A stretch of 64,000 nucleotides of DNA from Croceibacterium_A sp039927815. Its GTDB lineage: Bacteria; Pseudomonadota; Alphaproteobacteria; Sphingomonadales; Sphingomonadaceae. The notes beneath the pieces are model-generated. The model made no database searches, had not been told where the DNA came from, and saw only the letters and a program-made list of their open reading frames with translations. Below are positions 52,149-61,104 of this stretch, piece after piece. Location: contig JBDSUJ010000076.1 of assembly GCA_039927815.1 (NCBI GenBank), forward strand, positions 30,177 to 94,176. Reading direction: 5' to 3'. Position numbers and translations under genes: made by a program. How positions within the stretch are numbered: position 1 is the first letter of the stretch; each line of letters starts with the position of its first letter.

Positions 52149-53344
52149 CCGCGTGCCATGGCCGCAAACGCCCGTTCGAGATCGGCGATCAGGTCGCGCG
52201 GGTCCTCCAGCCCGATCGACAGCCGCACCCCCAGCCGGTCCGCGCTGTCCCAGCCACTGGGCGGCCAGGCGGTGGCGGAGCGCGTGCGCGCAGGGTCGAA
52301 CGGGATCACCAGGCTCTCGAATCCGCCCCACGAAAAGCCGATCCCAAACAACTTGAGCGCGTCGATCAGGCGGGCGCGGTCGGCCACGGTGCGGCCTTTG
52401 AGAACAAAGCTGAACAAGCCGCAGCCACCGGTGAAGTCGCGCTGCCACAGCTCGTTCCCGGGCGCGCCGGGCAGCATCGGGCACAGCACATGGGCAACTT
52501 CGGCGCGGCCCGCCAGCCACTGGGCAACGGCAAGGGCGCTCGCGGTCTCGCGATCAAGCCTTACCGCCAGCGTGCGCAAGCCGCGCAGGGCCAGCGCGGC
52601 ATCATCGGGCGAGACCACTTGCCCAAGCGCCTGGGACTTGGCTCGCAGGCGCACATAAAGCGCCTCGCCCGCTGAAACCGAGCCCATCATGAGGTCGGAA
52701 TGGCCCCCGACATGCTTGGTCAGCGACATGATCGAAGCATCGCACCCGTGGTTCAGGGCCGCGAAGCCGAGCGGGCTGGCCCAAGTATTGTCGAGCAGCG
52801 TGACCGCGCCTTGTGCCCGGGCGACTGCTGCCAGGGCGGGTATGTCGCTCACCTCCAGAGTCAGGCTGCCCGGGCTTTCAAGCAGCACCGCCTTGGTGCG
52901 GTCGGTGAGGTGCGCCGCGAAGCCGGCGGTATCGCGCGGGTCGAAGAACCGGGTGACGATGCCGAGCGGGGCGAGCAGGTTCTTCGCCATGGCCCGGCTC
53001 GGCTCATAGGCGTTGTCGGTCAGCAGCAGATCGTCGCCGCTTTCGAGCACCCCGAGCAGGGCGCCGGCAATCGCTGCCACGCCGCTGGGATAAAGCAGGG
53101 TGCCGTGCGCACCGGGTTCAAGCTCGGTAAGCGCGGATGCCAGCGCCCATTGCGTGGGTGCGCCGCGCCGGCCGTAATAGAATTGCCCGTCCTCGTTCGG
53201 GCGCCCGCGCGCGAGATCGGCGCTGTCGGCGTACAAGTGAGTGCTGGCGCGCCACACCGGCGGGTTGACCACCGCGCCGGTCCATTCCGCCCGCCGCCCG
53301 GCCTGAACCACCCGCGTGGCGGGCTTGCCGGTGTCGCCGCTCAA
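52145..53344 (-). CDS. metC: Cystathionine beta-lyase (trans-sulfuration PLP enzyme)
   Basis: 399 residues from a TTG inside a TTGA overlap with the sseA stop; a GTG 15 codons upstream would overlap sseA by 49 bases and adds non-conserved residues. It cleaves cystathionine to homocysteine, pyruvate and ammonia. The PLP Lys is in SLTKHVGGHSDLMMG; FYYGRRGAPTQWAL and LLDNTWASPLGF are family motifs. Family assignment is firm; cystathionine beta- over gamma-lyase is inferred from the MetC-like FYYGRRGAPT motif. Confidence 0.88.
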   Translation of the reverse strand: MSGDTGKPATRVVQAGRRAEWTGAVVNPPVWRASTHLYADSADLARGRPNEDGQFYYGRRGAPTQWALASALTELEPGAHGTLLYPSGVAAIAGALLGVLESGDDLLLTDNAYEPSRAMAKNLLAPLGIVTRFFDPRDTAGFAAHLTDRTKAVLLESPGSLTLEVSDIPALAAVARAQGAVTLLDNTWASPLGFAALNHGCDASIMSLTKHVGGHSDLMMGSVSAGEALYVRLRAKSQALGQVVSPDDAALALRGLRTLAVRLDRETASALAVAQWLAGRAEVAHVLCPMLPGAPGNELWQRDFTGGCGLFSFVLKGRTVADRARLIDALKLFGIGFSWGGFESLVIPFDPARTRSATAWPPSGWDSADRLGVRLSIGLEDPRDLIADLERAFAAMARG

Positions 53345-54183
53345 GCCGCGGGTCCGGTTGCTCTTGGCGTGCTCGGATCGGCGCCCCACTCGCTCCAGCT
53401 ACCGTCATACAGCGCAATATCGTCCTTGCCGATCAGGTGCATCGCGAACAGCAGGACAGACGCGGTGACCCCGCTGCCGCAAGTCGCGACAACGGGCTTG
53501 GTGAGGTCGACCCCGCCCTCGCGTAGCGCGGCGGCGATGCCGACCGCGTCGCGGAACGTGCCATCGGGCTTGAGCACTTTGCCGTAGGGCACGTTAATCG
53601 AACCGGGGATGTGCCCGCTCGCCATGCCGGCCCTCGGTTCGGGGTCCGCGCCGGTAAAGCGGCCGGGTCCCCGCGCATCGACCACTTGGTCCTCTTCAGT
53701 GCCAATGTTGGCGAGCATTTCGGCCTTGGTCCGCACCGCGCCGGCGCCATGACCCGGGTCAAATCGGCTCTGCACAATGTCTGCAGCGCCACCTTCCAAC
53801 GCCCGCCCCTCGGCGCGCCATTTACCCAGGCCGCCGTTGAGTATGGCGGCTTGCACTCCGTACTTGCGCGCGATGAACCAGGCCCGCGCCGACGTCTTCA
53901 CCGCGCTGTCGTCGTAGATCACCACTCGGTCGCCGGTGCCGATCCCGAGCCCGCCCATGCGCGCGGCGAATTGCTCGCCGGTGGGAAGAGCCGCAGGCAC
54001 CGGACTGTCGTTGTCCACCAGCGTGGCGAGGTCGAGGAACCGGGCGCCGGGGATATGCGCCGCGGCGAACTCGGCCTGTGCATCGCGCGCCGCATCGGGC
54101 AAATGCGCCGAGGCATCGATCACCACCAGCCCCCGCTCACCGAGGTGTTCCGCCAGCCATGCGGTTGAGACAAGTTCTTCCAT
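53341..54183 (-). CDS. sseA: 3-mercaptopyruvate sulfurtransferase (two-domain rhodanese)
   Basis: 280 residues. Two rhodanese domains; the C-terminal one is active with Cys235 in CGSGVTA, the loop typical of mercaptopyruvate rather than thiosulfate sulfurtransferases. IPGARFLDLATL and HIPGSINVPYGKVL are the domain entry motifs. It transfers sulfane sulfur to thiol acceptors. It lies between the Pro-rich membrane gene and metC, overlapping metC. Confidence 0.94.
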   Translation of the reverse strand: MEELVSTAWLAEHLGERGLVVIDASAHLPDAARDAQAEFAAAHIPGARFLDLATLVDNDSPVPAALPTGEQFAARMGGLGIGTGDRVVIYDDSAVKTSARAWFIARKYGVQAAILNGGLGKWRAEGRALEGGAADIVQSRFDPGHGAGAVRTKAEMLANIGTEEDQVVDARGPGRFTGADPEPRAGMASGHIPGSINVPYGKVLKPDGTFRDAVGIAAALREGGVDLTKPVVATCGSGVTASVLLFAMHLIGKDDIALYDGSWSEWGADPSTPRATGPAA

Positions 54184-54192
54184 GCAGCGGGG

Positions 54193-55329
54193 TTACCCGC
54201 TTGGCCCGCCGCGGTAAACCGGGCCGAACGCGCGCTGCACCAGCTGCGGATAGACCCGCGGCCCCAGGTCGAGCCGGAACGGCTGCATGCCCGATGCACC
54301 GGGTTGGCCGACCGCAAACGTGCGCACTACGGGTTCCGCGCCAGGCACCACGACCCTGAACCGGGCGAGCGGCAGCAGCAGCGCGATCTCGCCTTGCCGC
54401 ATCGGGACGATCTGTGGGAACGGCAGGCGGAATTCGCCTTCGAGAATACGGTTCTCGCCTTGCTCGAGTCGTTCGATAACGTGCGGCGACGGAGCGCCCG
54501 CATCGGGACCGGCAAGGTGCTGTTCGCCGGGTAGCGAGGCGTGGGCGGAGATCATGTCGGCCTCTATCCGCAGTCCCGTCAGCGGCGCGGGCCCGTGGTT
54601 GGCAATTTCCAGCCGGTAAGCGAGCGTCGCATTTCTTAGCGTCAGGCTGAATCTCAGCGGTTCGAGCGTGATCTGCAGCGGTTCATGCGACACGGTGGCC
54701 GGTTCCGGAGGCGGGGCGGGTGGCCCTACGGGATCGGGCGTCTGCGGCGGAGCAACGCGCGGACGTTCGATCTGCGGCACGCGCAGCGGAGCTGTGCGCG
54801 ACCCGTACTGCTGCCACTTCCACCAGGCGGCCCCGGCCGCCAACGCCGCCAGCAAGCCAGCGCCGATAGCCCAGCCCCACGGGAACCCGTTACCTTCGGG
54901 AGGCGCCGGGCTGGGCGGCACAATGTATGGGGCGGTAGTGGCCGCGAATGACGGCGAGGTTGCTGGCGTCGGTTCAGGCGGTGCCGTGGCGGTCGCAGCC
55001 GGCACGGGCCTCGGCACGGCGCGGGTGACCGGCGCGGGCGACGCCCGCCGGGTCCCGGGGGGGGTCGGCTCAGGAGGGGGCGTTACCAAAGCGGTGGGGC
55101 TAGCGACCGGTGAGGGTGCGCTGACCGGAGCGCTCGGCCGAGGCATTGGCGTCGGCACGGGGCGCGCGCGCGATTCAGGCACATCGGGCGCGACCGGGCC
55201 TTGACGGTCGCTCGGCGTGGGCGCCGCGGACGGCGCGGGCAGGCGGAATTCGCCCGGCGCTGCCCATGCCGCGTCGGGCGCGGCGCCGAGCGCCATCGCG
55301 GCGGAAAGGGCAAGGATCGAGATGCGCAT
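54193..55329 (-). CDS. Pro-rich single-pass membrane protein, unknown function
   Basis: 378 residues. Signal peptide to about 24 (DAAWAAPG), then a disordered Pro/Ala/Thr linker, one membrane helix near 155-175 (GWAIGAGLLAALAAGAAWW), a second Pro-rich linker, and a C-terminal beta domain from about 225 (ITLEPLRFSLTLRNATLAYRLEIANHG) resembling an immunoglobulin-like or CARDB-type fold. No named family recognised. It precedes sseA by 9 bases and starts the minus-strand run; divergent from queF. Confidence 0.65.
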   Translation of the reverse strand: MRISILALSAAMALGAAPDAAWAAPGEFRLPAPSAAPTPSDRQGPVAPDVPESRARPVPTPMPRPSAPVSAPSPVASPTALVTPPPEPTPPGTRRASPAPVTRAVPRPVPAATATAPPEPTPATSPSFAATTAPYIVPPSPAPPEGNGFPWGWAIGAGLLAALAAGAAWWKWQQYGSRTAPLRVPQIERPRVAPPQTPDPVGPPAPPPEPATVSHEPLQITLEPLRFSLTLRNATLAYRLEIANHGPAPLTGLRIEADMISAHASLPGEQHLAGPDAGAPSPHVIERLEQGENRILEGEFRLPFPQIVPMRQGEIALLLPLARFRVVVPGAEPVVRTFAVGQPGASGMQPFRLDLGPRVYPQLVQRAFGPVYRGGPSG

Positions 55330-55434
55330 GGTGTGGTGCCAGCCGCTTGGGCGGAGGCGCTGAATAGGCTGTGAATTGGCGGTTCGCCAAGCGCCGCCTT
55401 GTGCGCCGCGCACGATCGCGCCATCAGCGTGGCC

Positions 55435-55890
55435 ATGACGCAGCAGCTGCCCCGCTTCCTCGGCCACCCGACGCCGATTCCCGCAAGCCCGGATGACGCC
55501 ACTCTCGACTATGTGCCCAACCCGCGCGCGGGCGAACTGTATCTGGTGCGCTTTGCCGCGCCCGAGTTCACCTCGCTGTGTCCGATCACCGGCCAGCCCG
55601 ATTTCGCCCACCTGGTGATCGATTACGCACCGGCCGCGACGATCGTAGAATCCAAGAGCCTCAAGCTGTTCCTCTGCGCGTTCCGCAACCACGGCGGGTT
55701 CCACGAGGATGTGACGGTCGGCATCGCCCGGCGGCTGTTCGACGAGATGCAACCGCAATGGCTGCGCATCGGCGGATACTGGTATCCGCGCGGGGGCATT
55801 CCGATCGACGTGTTCTGGCAGAGCGGACCGCCGCCCGCCGACTTGTGGGTGCCCGACCAGGGCGTGGCGCCCTACCGCGGCCGCGGGTGA
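55435..55890 (+). CDS. queF: NADPH-dependent 7-cyano-7-deazaguanine reductase
   Basis: 151 residues, the short YkvM (type I) QueF. It reduces preQ0 to preQ1 in queuosine tRNA modification. The active-site Cys49 (TSLCPITGQPDF) forms a thioimide with preQ0 and Asp56 is the proton donor; the QueF NADPH motif is ESKSLKLFL. The ATG at MTQQLPRF gives the family length. It stands between the divergent Pro-rich gene and ugd. Confidence 0.95.
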   Translation: MTQQLPRFLGHPTPIPASPDDATLDYVPNPRAGELYLVRFAAPEFTSLCPITGQPDFAHLVIDYAPAATIVESKSLKLFLCAFRNHGGFHEDVTVGIARRLFDEMQPQWLRIGGYWYPRGGIPIDVFWQSGPPPADLWVPDQGVAPYRGRG

Positions 55891-55961
55891 GCGGTTTGCA
55901 GTGACTCGCCCCATCGACTAGGGCGCGGCGACTTTATGGCGTTGCGGTGCAAGGATAGTCG

Positions 55962-57275
55962 ATGCGGATTGTGATGATCGGGACGGGGTACGTGGGCCTG
56001 GTATCGGGGGCGTGCTTTTCCGATTTCGGGCACCACGTAACATGCGTCGACAAGGATGCGGGCAAGGTCGAGGCGCTGCGCGCGGGGAAGATTCCAATCT
56101 TCGAGCCCGGACTGGACGAGCTGGTCGAGCGCAATGCGAGTGCGGGGCGGCTCGAGTTCACGCTCGACCTGGCCGAGGCGCTGGGCGGTGGCGGTTCGGG
56201 GGCCGGAGCGGTGTTCATCGCGGTCGGAACCCCGTCGCGCCGGGGCGATGGCCATGCAGACCTCAGCTATGTCTACGCCGCCGCGCGCGAGATGGCCCCG
56301 CTGCTGCGGACCGGGGTGGTGGTGGTGACCAAGTCGACCGTTCCGGTGGGGACGGGCGACGAGGTCGAGCGGATCATCCGCGAGGTCAATCCCGGCCTCG
56401 CGTTCTCGGTCGCGTCGAACCCCGAGTTCCTGCGCGAAGGCGCTGCGATCGAGGACTTCAAGCGGCCCGACCGGGTTGTCATCGGGGTCACCGACGAACA
56501 TGCCGAGCAAGTGCTGCGCGAGGTCTATCGCCCGCTGCTGCGCAACGAGAGCCCGCTGCTGGTGATGGCGCGGCGCGCGGCCGAGCTGACCAAGTATGCC
56601 GCCAACGCGTTCCTCGCGACGAAGATCAGCTTTATCAATGAAGTCGCTGATTTGTGCGAGAAAGTTGGCGCCGATGTCCATGACGTGGCACGTGGGATCG
56701 GACTCGACAGTCGCATCGGGCCACGCTTCCTTCAGCCAGGCCCCGGCTATGGCGGGTCATGCTTTCCCAAGGACACGCTGGCGCTTCTTAAGACCGGGCA
56801 GGATTACGAAGCACCGCTCAGGATCGTCGAGGCGGTGGTCGCGGTCAACGAGCGGCGCAAGCGTCAGATGGGCCGCAAAGTCGTGCAGGCACTGGGCGGT
56901 GATGCCCACGGCAAGACGGTCGCGGTGCTCGGGCTGACGTTCAAGGCCAATACCGACGACATGCGCGATTCGCCGTCGCTGGCGATCGTCCAGGCACTCC
57001 AGGATGCCGGGGCCACGGTGCGCGCCTACGATCCCGAGGGCATGGACCAAGCCAAAGGCCTGCTCGACAAAGTTGCCTATTGCGCCGATCCGTACGAGGC
57101 GATGGAAGGTGCCGCTGCAGCCGTCATCGTCACCGAATGGGATGCGTTCCGCGCGCTTGATTTCGCCCGCGCCAGGGGCCTGTTGGCGGACCCGCTGCTG
57201 GTCGATTTGCGCAACCTCTACAACCGCGAAGACGTCGAACGCCACGGCTTTCGCTACATCGCCGTGGGGCGGTGA
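55962..57275 (+). CDS. ugd: UDP-glucose 6-dehydrogenase
   Basis: 437 residues. It oxidises UDP-glucose to UDP-glucuronate for surface polysaccharides. The NAD loop is IGTGYVGLVSGACF, the catalytic Cys267 is in YGGSCFPKD, and VASNPEFLREG, AANAFLATKISFINE and GLTFKANTDDMRDSPS are family motifs. A good ribosome site (AAGGATAG) precedes the start. No exopolysaccharide cluster is adjacent. Confidence 0.96.
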   Translation: MRIVMIGTGYVGLVSGACFSDFGHHVTCVDKDAGKVEALRAGKIPIFEPGLDELVERNASAGRLEFTLDLAEALGGGGSGAGAVFIAVGTPSRRGDGHADLSYVYAAAREMAPLLRTGVVVVTKSTVPVGTGDEVERIIREVNPGLAFSVASNPEFLREGAAIEDFKRPDRVVIGVTDEHAEQVLREVYRPLLRNESPLLVMARRAAELTKYAANAFLATKISFINEVADLCEKVGADVHDVARGIGLDSRIGPRFLQPGPGYGGSCFPKDTLALLKTGQDYEAPLRIVEAVVAVNERRKRQMGRKVVQALGGDAHGKTVAVLGLTFKANTDDMRDSPSLAIVQALQDAGATVRAYDPEGMDQAKGLLDKVAYCADPYEAMEGAAAAVIVTEWDAFRALDFARARGLLADPLLVDLRNLYNREDVERHGFRYIAVGR

Positions 57276-57288
57276 GCTAACTAAGAGC

Positions 57289-57343
57289 CGAGTCTTTATC
57301 AGATTGTTTGGAACCCGACTCGGGCCGGAGGCATTTCTCGGCC
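57289..57343 (+). other. Two adjacent hairpins between ugd and the L,D-transpeptidase gene
   Basis: CCGAGTC (57289-57295) pairs with GACTCGG (57317-57323), and directly after it GGCCGGAG (57323-57330) pairs with CTCGGCC (57337-57343) with one bulged G. There is no T run. They may mark the end of the ugd transcript or structure the leader of the downstream gene. Confidence 0.4.
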
Positions 57344-57370
57344 AAAGTCAAGTTTCAAACGGGTCTGATC

Positions 57371-57966
57371 ATGAAATCTCTCGCGCTAGCATTTGCGCTT
57401 GCGAGTTCGCTCGCCCTTGCGCTGCCGCTTGCACCCGCGTTCGCCTCAGTCGAAACTGTCGAAGCGATCGTTACCGCCAACGACGCCGCCGGCGACGCGC
57501 GCCGCGAACTGCGTTCGACATTCGGCAAATCCGGGCTCAAAAACGGTGAATACGTGTGGCAGAACGGTGCCGCCAATGTCACCCGGGTGGTGGTGGATCT
57601 GTCGGCACAGATGGCCTATGTCTACAGCGGCGACGAACTGATCGGCGCGACCACGGTATCGAGCGGCGATGCCCAGCATCTCAGCCCGATCGGGATCTTC
57701 ACGGTGATCGAGAAGCGCAAGGACGGCTTTTCGAAGAAATACGACAACGCGCCGATGCCGTTCATGCAGCGGATCGACGACTATGGGATCGCGCTGCACG
57801 CCGGCAAACTGCCCGGTCGCCCCGCCTCGCACGGCTGTGTCCGCCTGCCGCGTGAATTCGCCGCCAAGCTGTTCGCGGCCACGACGGTCGGCACCGGAGT
57901 ATGGATCGCCGAACCCAACGGGCACGGCACCGCTGCCAGTTCGATCGCGCTTAACGACAGCAAGGA

Positions 57967-57979
<13 letters not shown>
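57371..57979 (+). CDS. L,D-transpeptidase (YkuD domain), exported
   Basis: 202 residues. Signal peptide to about 26 (APAFASVE). The YkuD domain (about 68-190) carries His143 and the active-site Cys156 in SHGCVRLP. It would form 3-3 crosslinks or attach proteins to peptidoglycan in the periplasm. The ribosome site is weak. The last codons and the TAA lie inside the tRNA-Thr gene on the opposite strand, so the C-terminus is partly dictated by the tRNA acceptor stem. Confidence 0.9.
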
Positions 57980-58042
<63 letters not shown>

Positions 58043-58058
58043 GCGGGCCCCATTTGCG

Positions 58059-58943
58059 TCAACGCGCGCCGAACGTCCAGCCCTCGGTGCGCGCGAGTTG
58101 GCGCGTCAACCGCGAGGGCTGCCACAGGTCGGTGTCACGAGCGTTTGCTCGCAGCCACGCTGAACCGAGCAGGGCATCCGCGCGATGATCGTCGAGCGGG
58201 CCAACCGCCGACACCGGTGCTGATCCCAGTCGCGCAAGACCTTCGTTGAGCTCGGCGCAGCTGCGCATTTTCGACCGGTTCGATGACCGTCCCGCCGCCA
58301 GTGCGGCAATGGCGGTGTAGATTTCTACCACCACTGAACCGCGCGCGGGCAACGGATCGATCGGCCAAATCGGCACTCGACCAGCCAGTGCGTGGAGCAC
58401 ACGCATTCCAGTCAGCGTCGACTTGCCCACTTGCGCCGCACCCACGAGATTGAAGTTGCTGTATGGTTTGCAGCGCATGGCGGCCTGCGCCAGTTCGGTG
58501 ACGCGAAACCGGCCGCGCCGGTGGTCCGCGCCGGGAGCGTGGAAACAGCCGCCCTCGCGCCCGCCATGGCGACGGAAATACGCGCTCGCCCGCGGATGAT
58601 CGACGAACGCGCGTGCCCCTAGATACGGATCGTCGCGGCAGATTTCGTCTACCATGGCCCAAAGTGTCCTGGCGTCGGGCGGACTGTCAGCCCAGCCGGG
58701 AAAAAACGCTCCGCAATCCGCGAACGGCAGCGAGATGCCGAGGTCGAGGCCGACCAGCGTAGCGTTCGGCAGGTCGTCGAGCAGCCACGCGAGCACGTCC
58801 GCGCGCGACCAGCGGTGGCCGGGCCTCACCAGCTTGGGGGCTGAACCGCCGCAATCGCAGATCGCCACCGCGATGCCGGTGTGCCGCTCTCCCACCGCGC
58901 CCGACCAGTCGATCGCCGCGAAGTGCTCGAAGCGCTCAGCCAC
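58059..58943 (-). CDS. Uncharacterised protein downstream of rarA (possible RNase H-like fold)
   Basis: 294 residues from a GTG overlapping the rarA stop by eight bases; the frame extends upstream but only as a shadow of rarA. It begins HFAAIDWSGAVGERHTGIAVAICD, and later has LVGLDLGISLPFAD, a pattern of acidic residues on beta strands reminiscent of DUF429/RNase H-like nucleases. SNFNLVGAAQVGKSTLTGM and VVVEIYTAIAAL are further conserved-looking segments. I cannot assign a function. Overlap with rarA suggests co-expression with a DNA-repair protein. Confidence 0.6.
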   Translation of the reverse strand: MAERFEHFAAIDWSGAVGERHTGIAVAICDCGGSAPKLVRPGHRWSRADVLAWLLDDLPNATLVGLDLGISLPFADCGAFFPGWADSPPDARTLWAMVDEICRDDPYLGARAFVDHPRASAYFRRHGGREGGCFHAPGADHRRGRFRVTELAQAAMRCKPYSNFNLVGAAQVGKSTLTGMRVLHALAGRVPIWPIDPLPARGSVVVEIYTAIAALAAGRSSNRSKMRSCAELNEGLARLGSAPVSAVGPLDDHRADALLGSAWLRANARDTDLWQPSRLTRQLARTEGWTFGAR

Positions 58944-60264
58944 GCTCGGCGCGAAGCTTGTCCCAGTGCGCGATCCGTTCCCTGATGCGGGCTTCGAAGC
59001 CGCGGTCGACTGGCTCATAGAAAGTCGCGGGCGCCATTTCGGCGGGCCAGTAATTGTCGCCCGAGAACCCGTCCTCGGCATCATGATCGTAGGTGTAGCC
59101 TTTGCCGTAGCCAACCTGTTTCATCAGCTTGGTCGGCGCGTTGAGGATGTTGGCGGGGGGCATCAGGCTGCCCGTTTCGGCCGCGCTGCGCCAGGCCGCC
59201 TTCTGCGCCTTGTAGGCAGCATTCGATTTGGGCGCGGCGGCGAGATAGAGGCACGCCTGGGCTATCGCCAGTTCGCCTTCGGGCGAGCCGAGGAAGTCAT
59301 AGGCGTCCTTGGCCGCTAGGCACTGCACCAGCGCCTGGGGATCGGCCAGGCCGATGTCCTCGACCGCCATCCGCACCAGCCGCCGCAACAGGAACAGCGG
59401 CTCCTCGCCCGCGACCAGCATCCGCGCGAGATAGTACAGCGCGGCTTGCGGGTCCGAGCCCCGGACCGACTTATGCAGGGCGCTGATGAGGTTGTAGTGA
59501 CCCTCGCGGTCCTTATCATAAACAGCCACCCGGCGCTGGAGAAACGCGCCGAGCTCGGCCGGGCTCAGCGGCTGCGCGATCCGAGCGGCATACAGCGTCT
59601 CGGCCTGGTTGAGCAGGAAGCGGCCGTCGCCGTCGGCGCTGGCGATCAGTGTGTCGCGGGCGTCCGCTATCAGCGGCAGGGGACCCTCAAGCGCCTCCGC
59701 CCGTGCCAGCAGCTTGGCCAGCGCGGCCGCATCGAGCCGGTGGAGGATCAGGACTTGCGCCCGGCTGAGCAGCGCTGCGTTAAGTTCGAAGCTGGGGTTT
59801 TCTGTGGTGGCGCCCACCAGCGTAACCGTGCCGCGCTCGACGAACGGCAAGAACCCGTCCTGTTGGGCACGGTTGAAACGATGGATCTCGTCCACGAACA
59901 GAAGTGTGCCGCGCGCGCCGATGGGACCCAGCTCGCGCGCCTTCTCGGCCTCGGCGAACACTTTCTTGAGCTCGGCCACGCCCGAGAACACCGCGCTGAT
60001 GGCGACAAAACGCATCCCCACCGCATCGGCCAGCAGGCGCGCGATGCTGGTCTTGCCGGTTCCCGGCGGCCCCCACAGGATCAGGCTAGAGAGGCGGCCC
60101 GCGCCGACCATGCGCCCGATCGCGCCGTCGGGCCCGGTCACGTGCTCCTGGCCGATGACGTCACCCAACATCCGCGGCCGCAGCCGGTCGGCCAGCGGAG
60201 CATCGGCGCGCGGCGCGCCGGCGGGCGGAGTGGGCGGCGGGTCGTCGGCGAAGAGGTCGGGCAT
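58936..60264 (-). CDS. rarA: Replication-associated recombination protein A (AAA+ ATPase)
   Basis: 442 residues. It acts at stalled replication forks. Walker A is WGPPGTGKTS, Walker B is LLFVDEIHRFN, sensor 1 is GATTENPSFEL, and the C-terminal RarA/MgsA domain shows YYLARMLVAGEEPLFLLRRLVRMA and GSPEGELAIAQACLYLA. The N-terminus MPDLFADDPPP contains a short LF-type peptide typical of SSB/clamp-binding tails of this family. Divergent from the PadR regulator. Confidence 0.94.
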   Translation of the reverse strand: MPDLFADDPPPTPPAGAPRADAPLADRLRPRMLGDVIGQEHVTGPDGAIGRMVGAGRLSSLILWGPPGTGKTSIARLLADAVGMRFVAISAVFSGVAELKKVFAEAEKARELGPIGARGTLLFVDEIHRFNRAQQDGFLPFVERGTVTLVGATTENPSFELNAALLSRAQVLILHRLDAAALAKLLARAEALEGPLPLIADARDTLIASADGDGRFLLNQAETLYAARIAQPLSPAELGAFLQRRVAVYDKDREGHYNLISALHKSVRGSDPQAALYYLARMLVAGEEPLFLLRRLVRMAVEDIGLADPQALVQCLAAKDAYDFLGSPEGELAIAQACLYLAAAPKSNAAYKAQKAAWRSAAETGSLMPPANILNAPTKLMKQVGYGKGYTYDHDAEDGFSGDNYWPAEMAPATFYEPVDRGFEARIRERIAHWDKLRAERG

Positions 60265-60324
60265 CAGGAGGGAAGATAGGCGCTGGCGACGGCGCTCGCG
60301 ACCCCCTTGCAATTCCTGACTAGT

Positions 60325-60346
60325 AAGATATATCGCAAAACGTCTT
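60325..60346. promoter_or_regulatory. Candidate operator of the PadR regulator
   Basis: AAGA (60325) and TCTT (60343) bracket the 8-base palindrome GATATATC (60327-60334) in an AT-rich patch about 20 bases upstream of the padR start and its AAAGGA ribosome site. PadR regulators often bind AT-rich palindromes at their own promoter. The site could also affect divergent rarA. Confidence 0.4.
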
Positions 60347-60360
60347 AGAAAGGATAATAC

Positions 60361-61029
60361 ATGACTCATGGATGTGATGAATTTAATGATGGCCGCACTT
60401 TTAAACGCGTGGCGAAGGCGGCGATGATGGCTGGCCTAGGGCGGGCGGCGGCCTCGTGGGGCGACGAAGGTCCGTTTGGCCGGCACGGTCCGTTCGGCCA
60501 GCACGGACCCTTCGCCGGGCGCGGCTCGTGGGGACCCGGCGGACCAAGCGGACCCGGTGGTCGCGGACGGCGGGGGCGCCAGTTTGCGCGGGAGGAATTG
60601 CGCCTGTTGCTACTGACCCTGATCGCTCAGCAACCGCGCCACGGCTACGACTTGATCAAGGCACTCGAAGAGCTGTCGGGCGGTCACTATTCGCCCAGCC
60701 CCGGGGTGATTTACCCCTCGCTGTCGCTTCTGGCGGATGAAGGCCTGGTGGCCGAACAGGCCAGCGAGGATCAGCGCCGCAAGTTTGCAATCACCGATGC
60801 GGGGACGGCGGAGCTGGCAACGTCGACGGGCGAAGCCGAACAGGCGATGGCACGGCTCAAAGGACTTGCCGAACAGGCCGAGCGCCACCGGTCACCTCCG
60901 GTGGAGCGCGCGGCGTTCAGCTTGTTCGCGGCGGTGGCACAGCGCCTCAAGCAGGGCGGTGACGGAGAGCTTCCCCACCAGATCGCGGAGATCATCGACG
61001 AAGCTGTGCGAAAGATCGAGCGGCTCTAG
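60361..61029 (+). CDS. PadR family transcriptional regulator with Gly/His-rich N-terminus
   Basis: 222 residues. Residues about 75-150 are the PadR winged helix (LRLLLLTLIAQQPRHGYDLIKALEEL..GVIYPSLSLLADEGLV), followed by a C-terminal dimerising helix region. Before it lies an unusual 45-residue tract of repeats (GPFGRHGPFGQHGPF, then Gly/Arg-rich), which could bind metal, RNA or nucleic acid. The probable target is its own promoter and the next membrane gene. The inducer is unknown. Confidence 0.88.
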   Translation: MTHGCDEFNDGRTFKRVAKAAMMAGLGRAAASWGDEGPFGRHGPFGQHGPFAGRGSWGPGGPSGPGGRGRRGRQFAREELRLLLLTLIAQQPRHGYDLIKALEELSGGHYSPSPGVIYPSLSLLADEGLVAEQASEDQRRKFAITDAGTAELATSTGEAEQAMARLKGLAEQAERHRSPPVERAAFSLFAAVAQRLKQGGDGELPHQIAEIIDEAVRKIERL

Positions 61030-61104
61030 CTACCCGATTCCCTTCCCTTCCCGGTTATGCTATCCGATTTCCGGGTCGCCTTTCCGATGAGGGGGAGGGA
61101 AGTT

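Noticed and set aside
55330..55434. preQ1 riboswitch upstream of queF
   Set aside because: I looked for the small preQ1 aptamer pattern and found no matching stem and A-rich tail in this GC-rich gap.
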